Shown here in pieces: positions 15,466 to 22,755 of a stretch of 43,492 bases of DNA. The translations under genes and the position numbers were made by a program. The DNA is from an uncultured Bacteroidales bacterium (GTDB taxonomy: Bacteria; Bacteroidota; Bacteroidia; Bacteroidales; P3), in assembly GCA_900316235.1 (NCBI GenBank), contig ONCC01000018.1, forward strand, positions 1 through 43,492. Direction: 5' to 3'. The notes under the pieces are model-generated. The model was not told the origin of the DNA. It saw only the letters and a program-made list of their open reading frames with translations, and did not search any database. The first letter of the stretch is position 1. Each line of letters begins with the position of its first letter.

Positions 15466-16076
15466 AATCCTTCCTCCAATTTTCTAATATCAATAAAACG
15501 TGCAAGTGTATTTCTGTCAACCTTACAGATTTTCGCTATTTTTCGATGAGAAGTTCCATTCTTTAGTAATTCGGAGATAAGCAACTCTTTCCCAGAAAGC
15601 TTATACTTATCAGGTGAACTTCTTCGCCCTTTGGGACGCCCCAATACAACGCCTTCTGCTTTCTTTCTCGCCAAAGCCTCTTTGGTCCTTTGGCTAATCA
15701 AATTACGCTCTATTTCTGCAGATAGACCGAATGCGAATGCTAGTACTTTGCTTTGAATGTCGTCACCAAGGCGATAGCTGTCCTTAATCGTCCATACACG
15801 ACACTCCTTTTTCATACAGAGACTCAATATCTCCATAATCATAAAAAGGCTACGTCCCAATCTTGAAAGTTCGGAACATATGATAATGTCATCCTTCTGC
15901 ACCTTGTTTAATAGCACACCCAGCCGTCGTTTGTCGTAGTTTTTTGTGCCGCTAATAGTTTCTTCTATCCAGCCATCGATAGAGATATCTTGATGCTGGC
16001 AAAAGTTGTTTATTTCAAACCGTTGGTTCTCCACCGTCTGTTTGTCGCTGCTAACTCTAATGTATCCGTAAATCAT
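15462..16076 (-). CDS. Serine recombinase (Hin/Pin-type DNA invertase)
   Basis: 204 residues, the normal size of small serine invertases. The catalytic domain runs to about residue 140: MIYGYIRVSSDKQ with the nucleophile Ser near residue 9, YDKRRLGVLLNKVQKDD near 48, SELSRLGRSL near 69, and the long E helix AFAFGLSAEIERNLISQRTKEALA near 113-136. GRPKGRR then leads into a C-terminal helix-turn-helix (GTSHRKIAKICKVDRNTLARFI). It catalyses site-specific recombination between short inverted sites. Its stop codon is the first base triplet of the 25-bp repeat that bounds the alternative methylase cassette, so this segment is its natural substrate. Low G+C like the cassette, suggesting they moved together. 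Confidence 0.95.
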   Translation of the reverse strand: MIYGYIRVSSDKQTVENQRFEINNFCQHQDISIDGWIEETISGTKNYDKRRLGVLLNKVQKDDIIICSELSRLGRSLFMIMEILSLCMKKECRVWTIKDSYRLGDDIQSKVLAFAFGLSAEIERNLISQRTKEALARKKAEGVVLGRPKGRRSSPDKYKLSGKELLISELLKNGTSHRKIAKICKVDRNTLARFIDIRKLEEGL

Positions 16077-16085
16077 TTTTTACGA

Positions 16086-16093
16086 TAAAGATA
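16086..16093 (-). promoter_or_regulatory. Weak -7-like box of the recombinase gene
   Basis: TATCTTTA on the minus strand matches the Bacteroidetes box at all positions but the last (G to A). It lies only 9 bases before the start, suggesting a very short or absent leader and weak expression, which would suit a rare inversion event. Confidence 0.4.
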
Positions 16094-16229
16094 CAAATTT
16101 CCTTGTGAAGGAATACGCATTGAAACAAGTGAGATCCCTCACCACAGTAGCACCAAGGACAAAAAGAAACTCCTCGACAAAATCAACACCGCCCTAAACA
16201 TGGGTTGGACAATCGAAATCGTAAAATAA
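16089..16229 (+). pseudogene. Remnant of a gene 3' end
   Basis: An open stretch of 46 codons with no start codon. It ends in a peptide that looks like a real C-terminus (KDKKKLLDKINTALNMGWTIEIVK is its tail, given here as family-unknown) before a TAA at 16227. It sits directly upstream of the recombinase on the opposite strand. It may be the stump of a gene interrupted when the recombinase-cassette block arrived. The product is not recognised. Confidence 0.3.
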
Positions 16230-16273
16230 CCAAAAGCATATCGATCCAAAGGTTTTTCATAAAACCCTATTTT

Positions 16274-16372
16274 TTAATGTGAAGCGGGGCGACCACGAGT
16301 TATTCGCTGCATTTGATTTATTTCAGCGGTGCTCATGGGCATACCAGGCCGCCCCAATTTTTTAGAAATCAT
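16274..16372 (-). other. Short minus-strand ORF overlapping a dispersed repeat
   Basis: A 32-codon ORF starting MISKKLGRPGMPMSTAEINQ. It covers 16304-16334, a sequence repeated with few differences at 22724-22755, where the same frame would read RPASTAEIKLNG without a start. The coding status is doubtful; the nucleotide repeat is the firmer observation. No promoter or strong ribosome-binding site is seen. Confidence 0.3.
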
Positions 16373-16406
16373 CAACTTATATTCCGCCTTGTAAAATAAT
16401 CCCATA

Positions 16407-16444
16407 GTGTACCGCGTTGTGGTACACCGATAGGTGTATCTTTG
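16407..16444 (+). promoter_or_regulatory. Operator-promoter, copy 2
   Basis: GTGTACC-N7-GGTACAC (16407-16427), then TATCTTTG at 16437-16444, with the same spacing as copies 1 and 3. It precedes the 26-residue mini-ORF at 16481. Confidence 0.8.
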
Positions 16445-16480
16445 CAATCGGATTATTAACCTAAAAGAAAGGAGAAAAAA

Positions 16481-16561
16481 ATGGGCTTTTTGATTGCATT
16501 GACGCTTTTCCGCGACGTCCTCGGCGAGCTCTTCGGCCACCCGTTCTTCAAGAACCTCTGA
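16481..16561 (+). CDS. Mini-ORF (26 residues) behind operator copy 2
   Basis: ATG at 16481 is preceded by AAAGGAGAAAAAA, the most convincing ribosome-binding site in the region. The peptide is MGFLIALTLFRDVLGELFGH followed by PFFKNL: a hydrophobic N-terminal helix and a short basic aromatic end. Its last residues (HPFFK) resemble those of the 12-residue mini-ORF at 16644 (HPIFK), which also follows the same operator. It could be a leader peptide, a small toxin or a signalling peptide; the sequence does not decide. Confidence 0.5.
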   Translation: MGFLIALTLFRDVLGELFGHPFFKNL

Positions 16562-16596
16562 CGATAGTTGTCGAAAAACGCACGTCCATTTTTGCA

Positions 16597-16634
16597 GTGT
16601 ACCGCGTTGTGGTACACCTATAGGTGTATCTTTG
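16597..16634 (+). promoter_or_regulatory. Operator-promoter, copy 3
   Basis: GTGTACC-N7-GGTACAC (16597-16617) and TATCTTTG (16627-16634), nearly identical to copy 2 including the following CATCGGATTAT. This tandem duplication places a second controlled promoter before the 16725-18657 gene pair. Confidence 0.8.
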
Positions 16635-16643
16635 CATCGGATT

Positions 16644-16682
16644 ATGCACTTTTCCGATCATCCCATCTTCAAGAAATGGTGA
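16644..16682 (+). CDS. Mini-ORF (12 residues) behind operator copy 3
   Basis: ATG at 16644 begins 10 bases after the -7 box, so the message would be nearly leaderless. The peptide is MHFSDHPIFKKW. Its HPIFKKW end resembles HPFFKNL of the mini-ORF at 16481. It may be a shortened duplicate or a leader peptide of the 16725 gene. Translation is unproven. Confidence 0.3.
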   Translation: MHFSDHPIFKKW

Positions 16683-16724
16683 TGGTTAGGAGATGTGTGA
16701 TGTGATATAATAACTCGAACAACA

Positions 16725-18098
16725 ATGACGGATAACACAGAAAAATACAAGGATTATATTCAGCATACCATCATCGGCTATCTGAAAAGGATGATGGATG
16801 GCGGCAGCCAAGGGGACGAAACAAGCGGATATGTTCCGCCGGCAAACCACGTTCCCCATGACTCGGTGTACAAAAGCACGTTGCACACGATGATGGAACC
16901 TTACTACAGAATGTACCTCTATGGCGAGACACCGCTGTGCAAGCCGAACATGGAGAACATCCGATGGGAAATGAGACGCATTATCGACGACGATGACCTG
17001 TTTGGCCGCTGGGCATCGGAGCAGGACCTGATAACGTCGGCTGAATGTTGGGGCGACAATATGAAACTTATCGATGAGCCGAAACGTATCCACCAATACT
17101 TCTACCTGCTGGAGGCCCTGCTGCAAAAGGATTGCTACCAGGATTGGGTTGAGCTGTCGCAGAGATTGAAGGAATCGCTGTTCAAGTCAGAGGTATACAG
17201 CGACTACAAGACCGACGAGGTGCTGTGTGTGCTGCATGCCTTCACGATGATTATGCAGCAGGATTGGCCGAAAGAGAAGAAAGAGGAGAATTTGGAACTG
17301 CTGCGACGGCAATGGCTGTTTATGAAACACTACTACTCGGTGATGACGCGGCATATCGTGGGTGTGAAATGGACGAAGTTTACCGATGTCGCCAACACGG
17401 TGATGAGGTCGAGCCAATCCTTTATGCCCCACATACACATCTTCTATTGTGGTTTGATGGATTGTGCCGATGAGCTGAATCTCGACCGGAAACATCGCAA
17501 GCAACTGGACAATGTCATTCAAAAGATGCAGGATGTTGTGGGTAGGACAGAGCCTTCGGAGATGCTTTATGAGCTGTGCGACGCCCTCTTTCCCGAAGAT
17601 TTCCAGCGGATGATGCAGGAGCACAAGCCCAAGAGCTACAAGGAAGTGGAGGACGAGAACCGCCAGAAGGACGAACTCATCAAGCAGTTGGGCGAACAAA
17701 AGGGTCATTTGCAGGACGAACTCGACAAGACGCGCGATGTGTTGCAAAGGATGATTCTGACGGCAATACCCATCGAACAAGTGGATGCGGAGCTGATGAA
17801 ATACCCTCCCACAATGGCATGGCAACTGTTGTGCGAACTGAATAATAGCACTGTGCTCAACGGGATTGCGGTGTGGCGAAACGCTTATCCGGCATTGCTG
17901 GAGAAATATCGCGGTTTGTTGGTCGGCAGCATGAACCAGCAGAAAGAGTTGATCGAGGCGATGAAGGCTGTCGTCGAGCGCCCCACCAATTCCTACAATT
18001 ACGCACCCGGAGCCGTCCACGACGACAACCGCAGGCAGATTATGCTGGGTGAGGAAAGAATGAAACTGCTACAACAAAAACAACTGGTAAATGAGTGA
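16725..18098 (+). CDS. Unknown helical protein with coiled coil and C-terminal HDD motif
   Basis: 457 residues, not recognised. Mostly helical and charged, no signal peptide or membrane span. A coiled coil is likely at about residues 305-345 (EVEDENRQKDELIKQLGEQK onward). Near the C-terminus it has YNYAPGAVHDDNRRQI (about 426-441), very like YHYEEGAIHNDHKKVL at the start of the next gene's product. The downstream gene overlaps by 8 bases, so the two are co-translated and probably act together. It lies under operator-promoter copy 3. Similar motif-bearing pairs occur in Bacteroidales accessory DNA as hypothetical proteins, as far as I recall; no function is known to me. Confidence 0.8.
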   Translation: MTDNTEKYKDYIQHTIIGYLKRMMDGGSQGDETSGYVPPANHVPHDSVYKSTLHTMMEPYYRMYLYGETPLCKPNMENIRWEMRRIIDDDDLFGRWASEQDLITSAECWGDNMKLIDEPKRIHQYFYLLEALLQKDCYQDWVELSQRLKESLFKSEVYSDYKTDEVLCVLHAFTMIMQQDWPKEKKEENLELLRRQWLFMKHYYSVMTRHIVGVKWTKFTDVANTVMRSSQSFMPHIHIFYCGLMDCADELNLDRKHRKQLDNVIQKMQDVVGRTEPSEMLYELCDALFPEDFQRMMQEHKPKSYKEVEDENRQKDELIKQLGEQKGHLQDELDKTRDVLQRMILTAIPIEQVDAELMKYPPTMAWQLLCELNNSTVLNGIAVWRNAYPALLEKYRGLLVGSMNQQKELIEAMKAVVERPTNSYNYAPGAVHDDNRRQIMLGEERMKLLQQKQLVNE

Positions 18099-18657
18099 CA
18101 CCTATCATTACGAAGAGGGAGCCATACACAACGACCACAAGAAGGTGCTCCAGATCGGCAACGTTGGTGTGAGCGATGTCGGAAAGTTGCTTGGTGCGTT
18201 CTTTAGTAGCGACATCGAGGATGCCGTGATTGAGGGGAATGATGGTAGGGAATTCCCCGATTTCCGCCAAGCGATTGTTGACGAGTTGTCTGCTTTGGTC
18301 GAGAAGGGTGACTGGGTGGATGGCATCAAAGCCGATGATATCAAAGGAATGTTGACGGCGGTGCTCGGGAGGGGAGAAACACCATTGAGCGACGAAGAGG
18401 CGGAGATGTCGGAGGTGCTATGGGGCATGCTTGAGCATGGGCGTGGAGGAAACAGGGTTCGGGTGACTTGGCAGAATCTGGTGGGTTATTTCCGGGACAA
18501 AAAGCTACTCAACGCTAAAAGTGCCCCTGAATTGAATAAGGACTTCTTCGGAGACAAAGAGGGCTCGGACAATATCAACAAGGGGCGCAACGGCAGGTTG
18601 TCGAAAGTGACCCCGCTGCTGGATGCATACGTGCCGAAATTGGTCAAGAAGAGGTAA
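18091..18657 (+). CDS. Unknown protein sharing the GA(V/I)H(D/N)D motif with its neighbour
   Basis: 188 residues, not recognised. The N-terminus SDTYHYEEGAIHNDHKKVLQ carries the shared motif. A likely globular domain follows, with VSDVGKLLGAFF, FRQAIVDELSALVEKGDW and VRVTWQNLVGYFRDKKLL, ending in a basic tail (PKLVKKR). It is soluble with no signal peptide. The start at 18091 overlaps the preceding stop by 8 bases, so translation is coupled. A strong terminator follows at 18687. The pair forms a discrete transcription unit. Confidence 0.8.
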   Translation: MSDTYHYEEGAIHNDHKKVLQIGNVGVSDVGKLLGAFFSSDIEDAVIEGNDGREFPDFRQAIVDELSALVEKGDWVDGIKADDIKGMLTAVLGRGETPLSDEEAEMSEVLWGMLEHGRGGNRVRVTWQNLVGYFRDKKLLNAKSAPELNKDFFGDKEGSDNINKGRNGRLSKVTPLLDAYVPKLVKKR

Positions 18658-18686
18658 TCAGACATAATCTGAACACAAATATCGGG

Positions 18687-18722
18687 TGCCCGATTCTCAT
18701 TTTTGAGAGTCGGGCATTTTTG
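18687..18722 (+). terminator. Terminator after the unknown gene pair
   Basis: TGCCCGATTCTCA and TGAGAGTCGGGCA form a 13-pair stem with one G-U pair and a T loop, followed by TTTTTG. Beyond it, 18723-18799 holds no gene; AATAATCTGA repeats occur there. Confidence 0.9.
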
Positions 18723-18799
18723 TTTTCTATTGTCTTTGTGAGTGTTGAGAAATAATCTGAAAATAATCTGAGATTATTTACTCAGATTGACGGCTTGTC

Positions 18800-18807
18800 T
18801 ATCTTTG
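18800..18807 (+). promoter_or_regulatory. Promoter -7 box of the primase-helicase operon
   Basis: TATCTTTG followed by CATCGGATT, the same downstream text as operator-promoter copy 3, but without the TGTACC palindrome upstream. The leader to 18928 is about 115 bases with no evident ORF. Confidence 0.7.
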
Positions 18808-18927
18808 CATCGGATTTCCAAGGAAACCAAGAGACAATTGATTTATTAACCCGAGTGGAAGTGAGGAGGATGTTCTCGAGTAAATGGCCAAAGATTCCGA
18901 CCTTCTTCTCACAACACTTAAAAACAA

Positions 18928-19323
18928 ATGAATCGTATAAATGTTTTCGTTGACAATGTCAACATAGACACTCAGACGACGTATTCTGAGAATGGCAAAA
19001 TCAACATCAACCGCTGTCCCTACGAGGAGAACCCACACCTGGTACAGAACGGCGACCGCGTGAGCCAGAAAGGGCGCATGGTGACCGAGGACGACGGCAC
19101 GTCGTGCTTCCGCCCTTACGCCCACGGCAGCGGCAGCCGCTACAACACGCTCTTCCAGACGGCGCACGGCTCGGTGAAGGAGACGCTGAACGACATCATC
19201 GTTCAGCTACGCTTCCCAAAGCGTCTGGGCAAGGCGCTCATCGAGGCAATGTTCAAGGACGAGTCGGAGGAGGTGGCAGCCTTTATCAAGACTCGCACCA
19301 CGGAAACGAATTGGTCTTTATAA
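18928..19323 (+). CDS. Unknown protein upstream of the primase-helicase
   Basis: 131 residues, not recognised, soluble. The first half is polar and Asn-rich (RINVFVDNVNIDTQTTYSEN) with CPYEENPHLVQNGDR. The second half contains a helical stretch, GSVKETLNDIIVQLRFPKRL and ALIEAMFKDESEEVAAFIKT. It precedes the VirE/DUF3987-type gene by 32 bases in the same direction, so it is probably co-transcribed and may act in the same DNA transaction. No catalytic motif is visible. Confidence 0.75.
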   Translation: MNRINVFVDNVNIDTQTTYSENGKININRCPYEENPHLVQNGDRVSQKGRMVTEDDGTSCFRPYAHGSGSRYNTLFQTAHGSVKETLNDIIVQLRFPKRLGKALIEAMFKDESEEVAAFIKTRTTETNWSL

Positions 19324-19353
19324 AGTTTAAAGTTTAACGTTTAAAGTTTAAAG
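19323..19353 (+). repeat. Tandem GTTTAAA repeat between two genes
   Basis: Four copies of an AGTTTAA-type unit fill the 32-base gap between the 131-residue gene and the primase-helicase gene. Similar simple arrays fill the gap after the latter gene. Confidence 0.75.
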
Positions 19354-19355
19354 AC

Positions 19356-21632
19356 ATGAGTACACACCTGATATACTATAAGGATGGGGCGAAAGTGATG
19401 CGTCCCATCCTCAACAGAGAGGAATACATGGCTTTGCGCGACAGCGAGAAACAGAAGGCGATAGTGAAGGCCGTGCGTGGCGGCGACGAGAAGCTGAAGA
19501 TGCGGCTGGCGCAGATGAACTATTCGTGCCTGCCAGGCGAGGACGGGAAACTGAAAGGTGCCACACGGATGAGCACCACGGTGGGGATGGATGTCGACCA
19601 CATCAATGCCGAAGAGATGGAGAGCGTGAAAGAGCGCATACTCGAGAAGAAGGAGGAGCTGGGGTTGCTGATGCTGGAGAAGAGCGCGCGGGGCGCGGGG
19701 TACCACCTGGTGTTCCGCCGCCGCGAGGAGCTGAGCCAGGAGGAGAACTTGCGATGGGCGAGCGAGCTGCTGGGGGTGGAGTTCGACAAAGGGGCAAAGG
19801 ATGTGACGAGGGTGTTCTTCACCACGACGGGGAGCGAGGAGGACCTACTTTATCTCGACGATGAAATCTTCGAGGTGGCTGAGGCCAAGGCGAACACGGA
19901 GAACCTTTTGAACACGAATCGCACGAATGACACGAATAGTTTGCCTTCGGCTGAGGAGGGATCGCTGCGCGAGAAATCTGAAGAAAATCTGAAAGAAAAT
20001 CCTGCAAAATCTTCCTCTTTTTCGAACGATTATCACGGCATCCCGTTCACGGAGATCATCGCCAAATACTGGGAGATGTTCAACGACGGCAAGGAGCCGC
20101 AGGAGGGCGACCGCGATACGCTGACCTACCAGCTGGCATGCGACCTGAGGCACATCTGCGGGCGCAACGCCCAATGGCTCGACCAGGTGATACCCTGCTA
20201 CGACGGCTTCCCGCTGGAGGAGAAGCGCAAGAAGATTGAGAGCGCCCTCTCGGCCAAGAGCGAGGGGATGCCCTACCGCTTGAAGCAGGTGCTGCAAGCG
20301 CTGAAATCACAGTCAGCCATCAAGGCCTGCGGTGGCACCACGACCACACCGCCGCCGATGCCCAAGAAGCTGCCGCCACTGGTAAAACTGCTCACCAGCA
20401 ACGTACCCGACTTCTACAAGCCCGCCGTGGCCGCCGCCGTCTTCCCCGCGCTGGGGGCGCATCTGCATGGGGTGAAGTTCCGCTACTGGGACAACGTCGA
20501 CCATGAGGCTACCTTTATGAACGTCCTCATCGGCCGCCAGAGCATCGGCAAGGGCACCATCAAGAAGCCCGTCGAATACATCATGGAGGACATCCGCCAG
20601 CGCGACATCCCCAACCGCCAGCGCGAGGCCGAATGGAAGCAGAAGAACCCCGGCGCCAAGCAGAAGAAAGACCCGCGTCCGACCGACATCTGCATCCAGA
20701 TGCTCATCGACAACCTGACGGACGCCGTCTTCAACCAGCGCATCGTGGATGCCAACAACAACGGCGAACGCTTCATCTACACCATCGTGGACGAAATCGA
20801 TGCCCTGAAGAAGGTGACCTCGAAAGGGACGGTGGACGAGGTGGGGTTGCTCATCCGCAAGGCCTTCGACAACTCGATGGCCGGACAGGAGCGAGTGGGA
20901 GCCGACTCGGTGAGCGGCATCGCGCCCCTGCGGTGGAACTTCAACGCCTCGACCACGCCGCCCAACGCCCGCAAGTTCTTCGGCAAGATGGTGAACGACG
21001 GCACGGTGAGCCGCCTCGATGTGGCCACCATCATCCGCAACGACGATGACGACGAGGCACCCATCCTGGGCATCTATGACCATCAGTTTGCCTCCGAATT
21101 GAAGCCCTACATCGACCGTCTGGAGGCTTGCAACGGCTTGATTGAGTGTCCGCAAGCACGGAAGCTCTCGCTCGAGATGAAGAAGGAGAACAGCGATGCC
21201 GCGAAACTCTACGACTCGGAGGCCTACCGCGTGTTCAGCTATCGCGCCAACGTCATTGCCTGGCTCAAGGGCATGGTGCTGTATGTGGCGCACGGCTACA
21301 AATGGAGCAGGGAGATAGCCGACTTCGTGCGGTGGAGCCAGCAGTACAACCTCTGGTGCAAGATGCTCTACTTCGGCCAGCAGCTGGAGAAGGAGCTGCG
21401 CGAGGAAGTGGAGATACAGCGGCAGTCGGGGCCTCAGAACCTGCTGGAGCTTTTGCCCGACGAGTTCACCCGCGAGCAGTACCAGCTGATGCGGCAGAGC
21501 CAGGGACGCAGCAACGACGGAGGTGCCGCCTTGCGCAAATGGACGAGCCGAGGCTACATAGCGATGGATGCGGCGAGTGGTAGGTACGTTAAGACCGAAG
21601 AGTACCTGAGGAAGTTTAGAGTTAAGAGTTGA
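19356..21632 (+). CDS. VirE N-terminal / DUF3987 primase-helicase-like protein
   Basis: 758 residues. Residues 1-~170 match the BT4734-like (VirE N-terminal) domain, an archaeo-eukaryotic-primase-like fold: MGCD-like GMDVDHINAEE near 88 and GAGYHLVFRRRE near 113. A linker (about 180-225) contains NTNRTNDTNS, encoded by CACGAAT repeats. A PriCT-like helical segment follows (DRDTLTYQLACDLRHICGRN near 250). Then comes DUF3987 with a P-loop-like IGRQSIGKGT near 390 and an acidic IVDEIDALKK near 476. Such proteins are thought to prime and unwind mobile-element DNA. In Bacteroidales they sit near HU-like, smalltalk and amidase genes. Identical iteron-like arrays occur at 2167 and just downstream at 22231. 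Confidence 0.88.
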   Translation: MSTHLIYYKDGAKVMRPILNREEYMALRDSEKQKAIVKAVRGGDEKLKMRLAQMNYSCLPGEDGKLKGATRMSTTVGMDVDHINAEEMESVKERILEKKEELGLLMLEKSARGAGYHLVFRRREELSQEENLRWASELLGVEFDKGAKDVTRVFFTTTGSEEDLLYLDDEIFEVAEAKANTENLLNTNRTNDTNSLPSAEEGSLREKSEENLKENPAKSSSFSNDYHGIPFTEIIAKYWEMFNDGKEPQEGDRDTLTYQLACDLRHICGRNAQWLDQVIPCYDGFPLEEKRKKIESALSAKSEGMPYRLKQVLQALKSQSAIKACGGTTTTPPPMPKKLPPLVKLLTSNVPDFYKPAVAAAVFPALGAHLHGVKFRYWDNVDHEATFMNVLIGRQSIGKGTIKKPVEYIMEDIRQRDIPNRQREAEWKQKNPGAKQKKDPRPTDICIQMLIDNLTDAVFNQRIVDANNNGERFIYTIVDEIDALKKVTSKGTVDEVGLLIRKAFDNSMAGQERVGADSVSGIAPLRWNFNASTTPPNARKFFGKMVNDGTVSRLDVATIIRNDDDDEAPILGIYDHQFASELKPYIDRLEACNGLIECPQARKLSLEMKKENSDAAKLYDSEAYRVFSYRANVIAWLKGMVLYVAHGYKWSREIADFVRWSQQYNLWCKMLYFGQQLEKELREEVEIQRQSGPQNLLELLPDEFTREQYQLMRQSQGRSNDGGAALRKWTSRGYIAMDAASGRYVKTEEYLRKFRVKS

Positions 21633-21636
21633 GGGT

Positions 21637-21742
21637 TTAGAGTCAGTTCAAGAGTTCAAGGTTCAAAGTTTAAGAGTTCAAGGTAAACATTAATTATCGT
21701 GTAACTGGCCATTAATTATTCGTGTAATTCGTGCTATTCGTG
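21637..21742. repeat. Simple-repeat-rich spacer
   Basis: The 160-base gap before the next gene carries AAGAGTTCAAGG-type repeats (21650-21683) and three ATTCGTG units (21718-21742). The latter are the reverse complement of the CACGAAT repeat inside the primase-helicase coding sequence (about 19912-19939). Confidence 0.7.
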
Positions 21743-21792
21743 TTCGGAAATTAATGGATAATTAATGGTCATTCGCGTAAAAATGAAACGTT

Positions 21793-22227
21793 ATGATAAC
21801 CATCGAGAATAATGAACAATGCTTCGTGCAGCTTTGGCAGCGGCTGGAGCGCACGAGGCAGCTCTTCGGCATGCAATACCGCCGCTTCTGCATCCGCAGG
21901 GTGATGCATTCGTGGCTGGGGAGCGAGGCGACGGACGAGATGATAGGCGAAGTGTGCGAGCTGGCCGCGACGCATGAATACGAGCCGGTGTATGGCTTGG
22001 ACGAGTTGCCCGCGCCCGGGTTGCACCCTCGGAAGTGCCGCGAGTTCCTGCGGGCATTGGTCGCCGTCCGGCTCGGCATCGGAGTGAGAAAAGTTGATTT
22101 GAAAGCCCTCGACCGCGCCTATTCGGTAGCCTTCCCCCACAGTACCCCTTTAAATGTGAATAAAAAGCGCCGCCCCAGTGCCCTCCACCATGAGGGCAAC
22201 GACGAGGATGGTGACGACCCTCCATAA
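21793..22227 (+). CDS. Unknown basic protein at the island's right end
   Basis: 144 residues, not recognised. Mostly helical (VQLWQRLERTRQLFGMQYRR, EMIGEVCELAATHEYEP) with a basic then acidic tail (NKKRRPSALHHEGNDEDGDD). No signal peptide. It follows the primase-helicase in the same direction after a repeat-rich 160-base gap, and the 26-base iteron array begins 4 bases after its stop. The position suggests a DNA-binding accessory factor for that region, but this is only inference. Confidence 0.7.
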   Translation: MITIENNEQCFVQLWQRLERTRQLFGMQYRRFCIRRVMHSWLGSEATDEMIGEVCELAATHEYEPVYGLDELPAPGLHPRKCREFLRALVAVRLGIGVRKVDLKALDRAYSVAFPHSTPLNVNKKRRPSALHHEGNDEDGDDPP

Positions 22228-22230
22228 GGC

Positions 22231-22256
22231 GTGACACCGTGACAGCGTGACAGTTC
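22231..22256 (+). repeat. Iteron-like array, right copy
   Basis: Three GTGACA-type octamers, identical base for base and in the same orientation as 2167-2192, 20 kb away. The following 22257-22378 contains a CAGGTAATCA repeat and no gene. Confidence 0.85.
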
Positions 22257-22416
22257 GGAAATGAGAGCCACCTACCACGGGTGGCTCTTTGATTTTTCAG
22301 GTAATCATGTGAACAGGTAATCAGGTAATATAGTGAATTCTTTCCATCGGTAAAGCGGCATATTATGTGTTTTTATCAGATAGCCGAAAAAAACGGTAGA
22401 TTTGATTTGTTTTTAT

Positions 22417-22525
22417 GATAGCCGAAACGGTTTGTTTTCCCAAGGGCCGGAGGCAATCTTCCTCTCGCTGGCGCGACAGGGTGGGGGAAGCCCGCTGTGC
22501 CCGATACGCCGCGCGGAGGCTAAAC
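22417..22525 (-). repeat. Right copy of the ~110-bp inverted repeat
   Basis: Reverse-complement match of 433-544 (38 of 42 identical at the inner end). A further GATAGCCGAA copy lies at 22379. A 62-codon minus-strand ORF (22363-22551) runs through it but is probably a by-product of the repeat. From 22526 to 22911 I see no gene, only the short repeat at 22724-22755. Confidence 0.7.
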
Positions 22526-22723
22526 CCATGAAGCCCCTTGCGGGTCTCCATTGAAAAATTGTGCGTTTTGTTCTCCGCTGCGCTATCGGAGGTTCACAGG
22601 ACCTCCTTCACATACTTTTCCTCCCCCACACACGTATCCTCCCCGAGTGTGGGTCTTAAGTGGAAAGGAAGTTGACTCACTGCATTGTATTTTATTATTA
22701 AGGTGTTCGCAGGCATACCATGC

Positions 22724-22755
22724 TCGCTCCATTTAATTTGATTTCAGCGGTGCTC
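22724..22755 (-). repeat. Dispersed 31/32-bp repeat (second copy of 16304-16334)
   Basis: Shares TTTCAGCGGTGCTC exactly and about 28 of 31 positions overall with 16304-16334, with one single-base gap. Both read STAEI in the same minus-strand frame. Role unknown. Confidence 0.6.

Noticed and set aside
22363..22551. 62-codon minus-strand protein in the right inverted repeat
   Set aside because: It ends inside the repeat, lacks a promoter, and the corresponding frame in the left copy is not kept open. It is more likely a by-product of the repeat, though a conserved small protein cannot be excluded.
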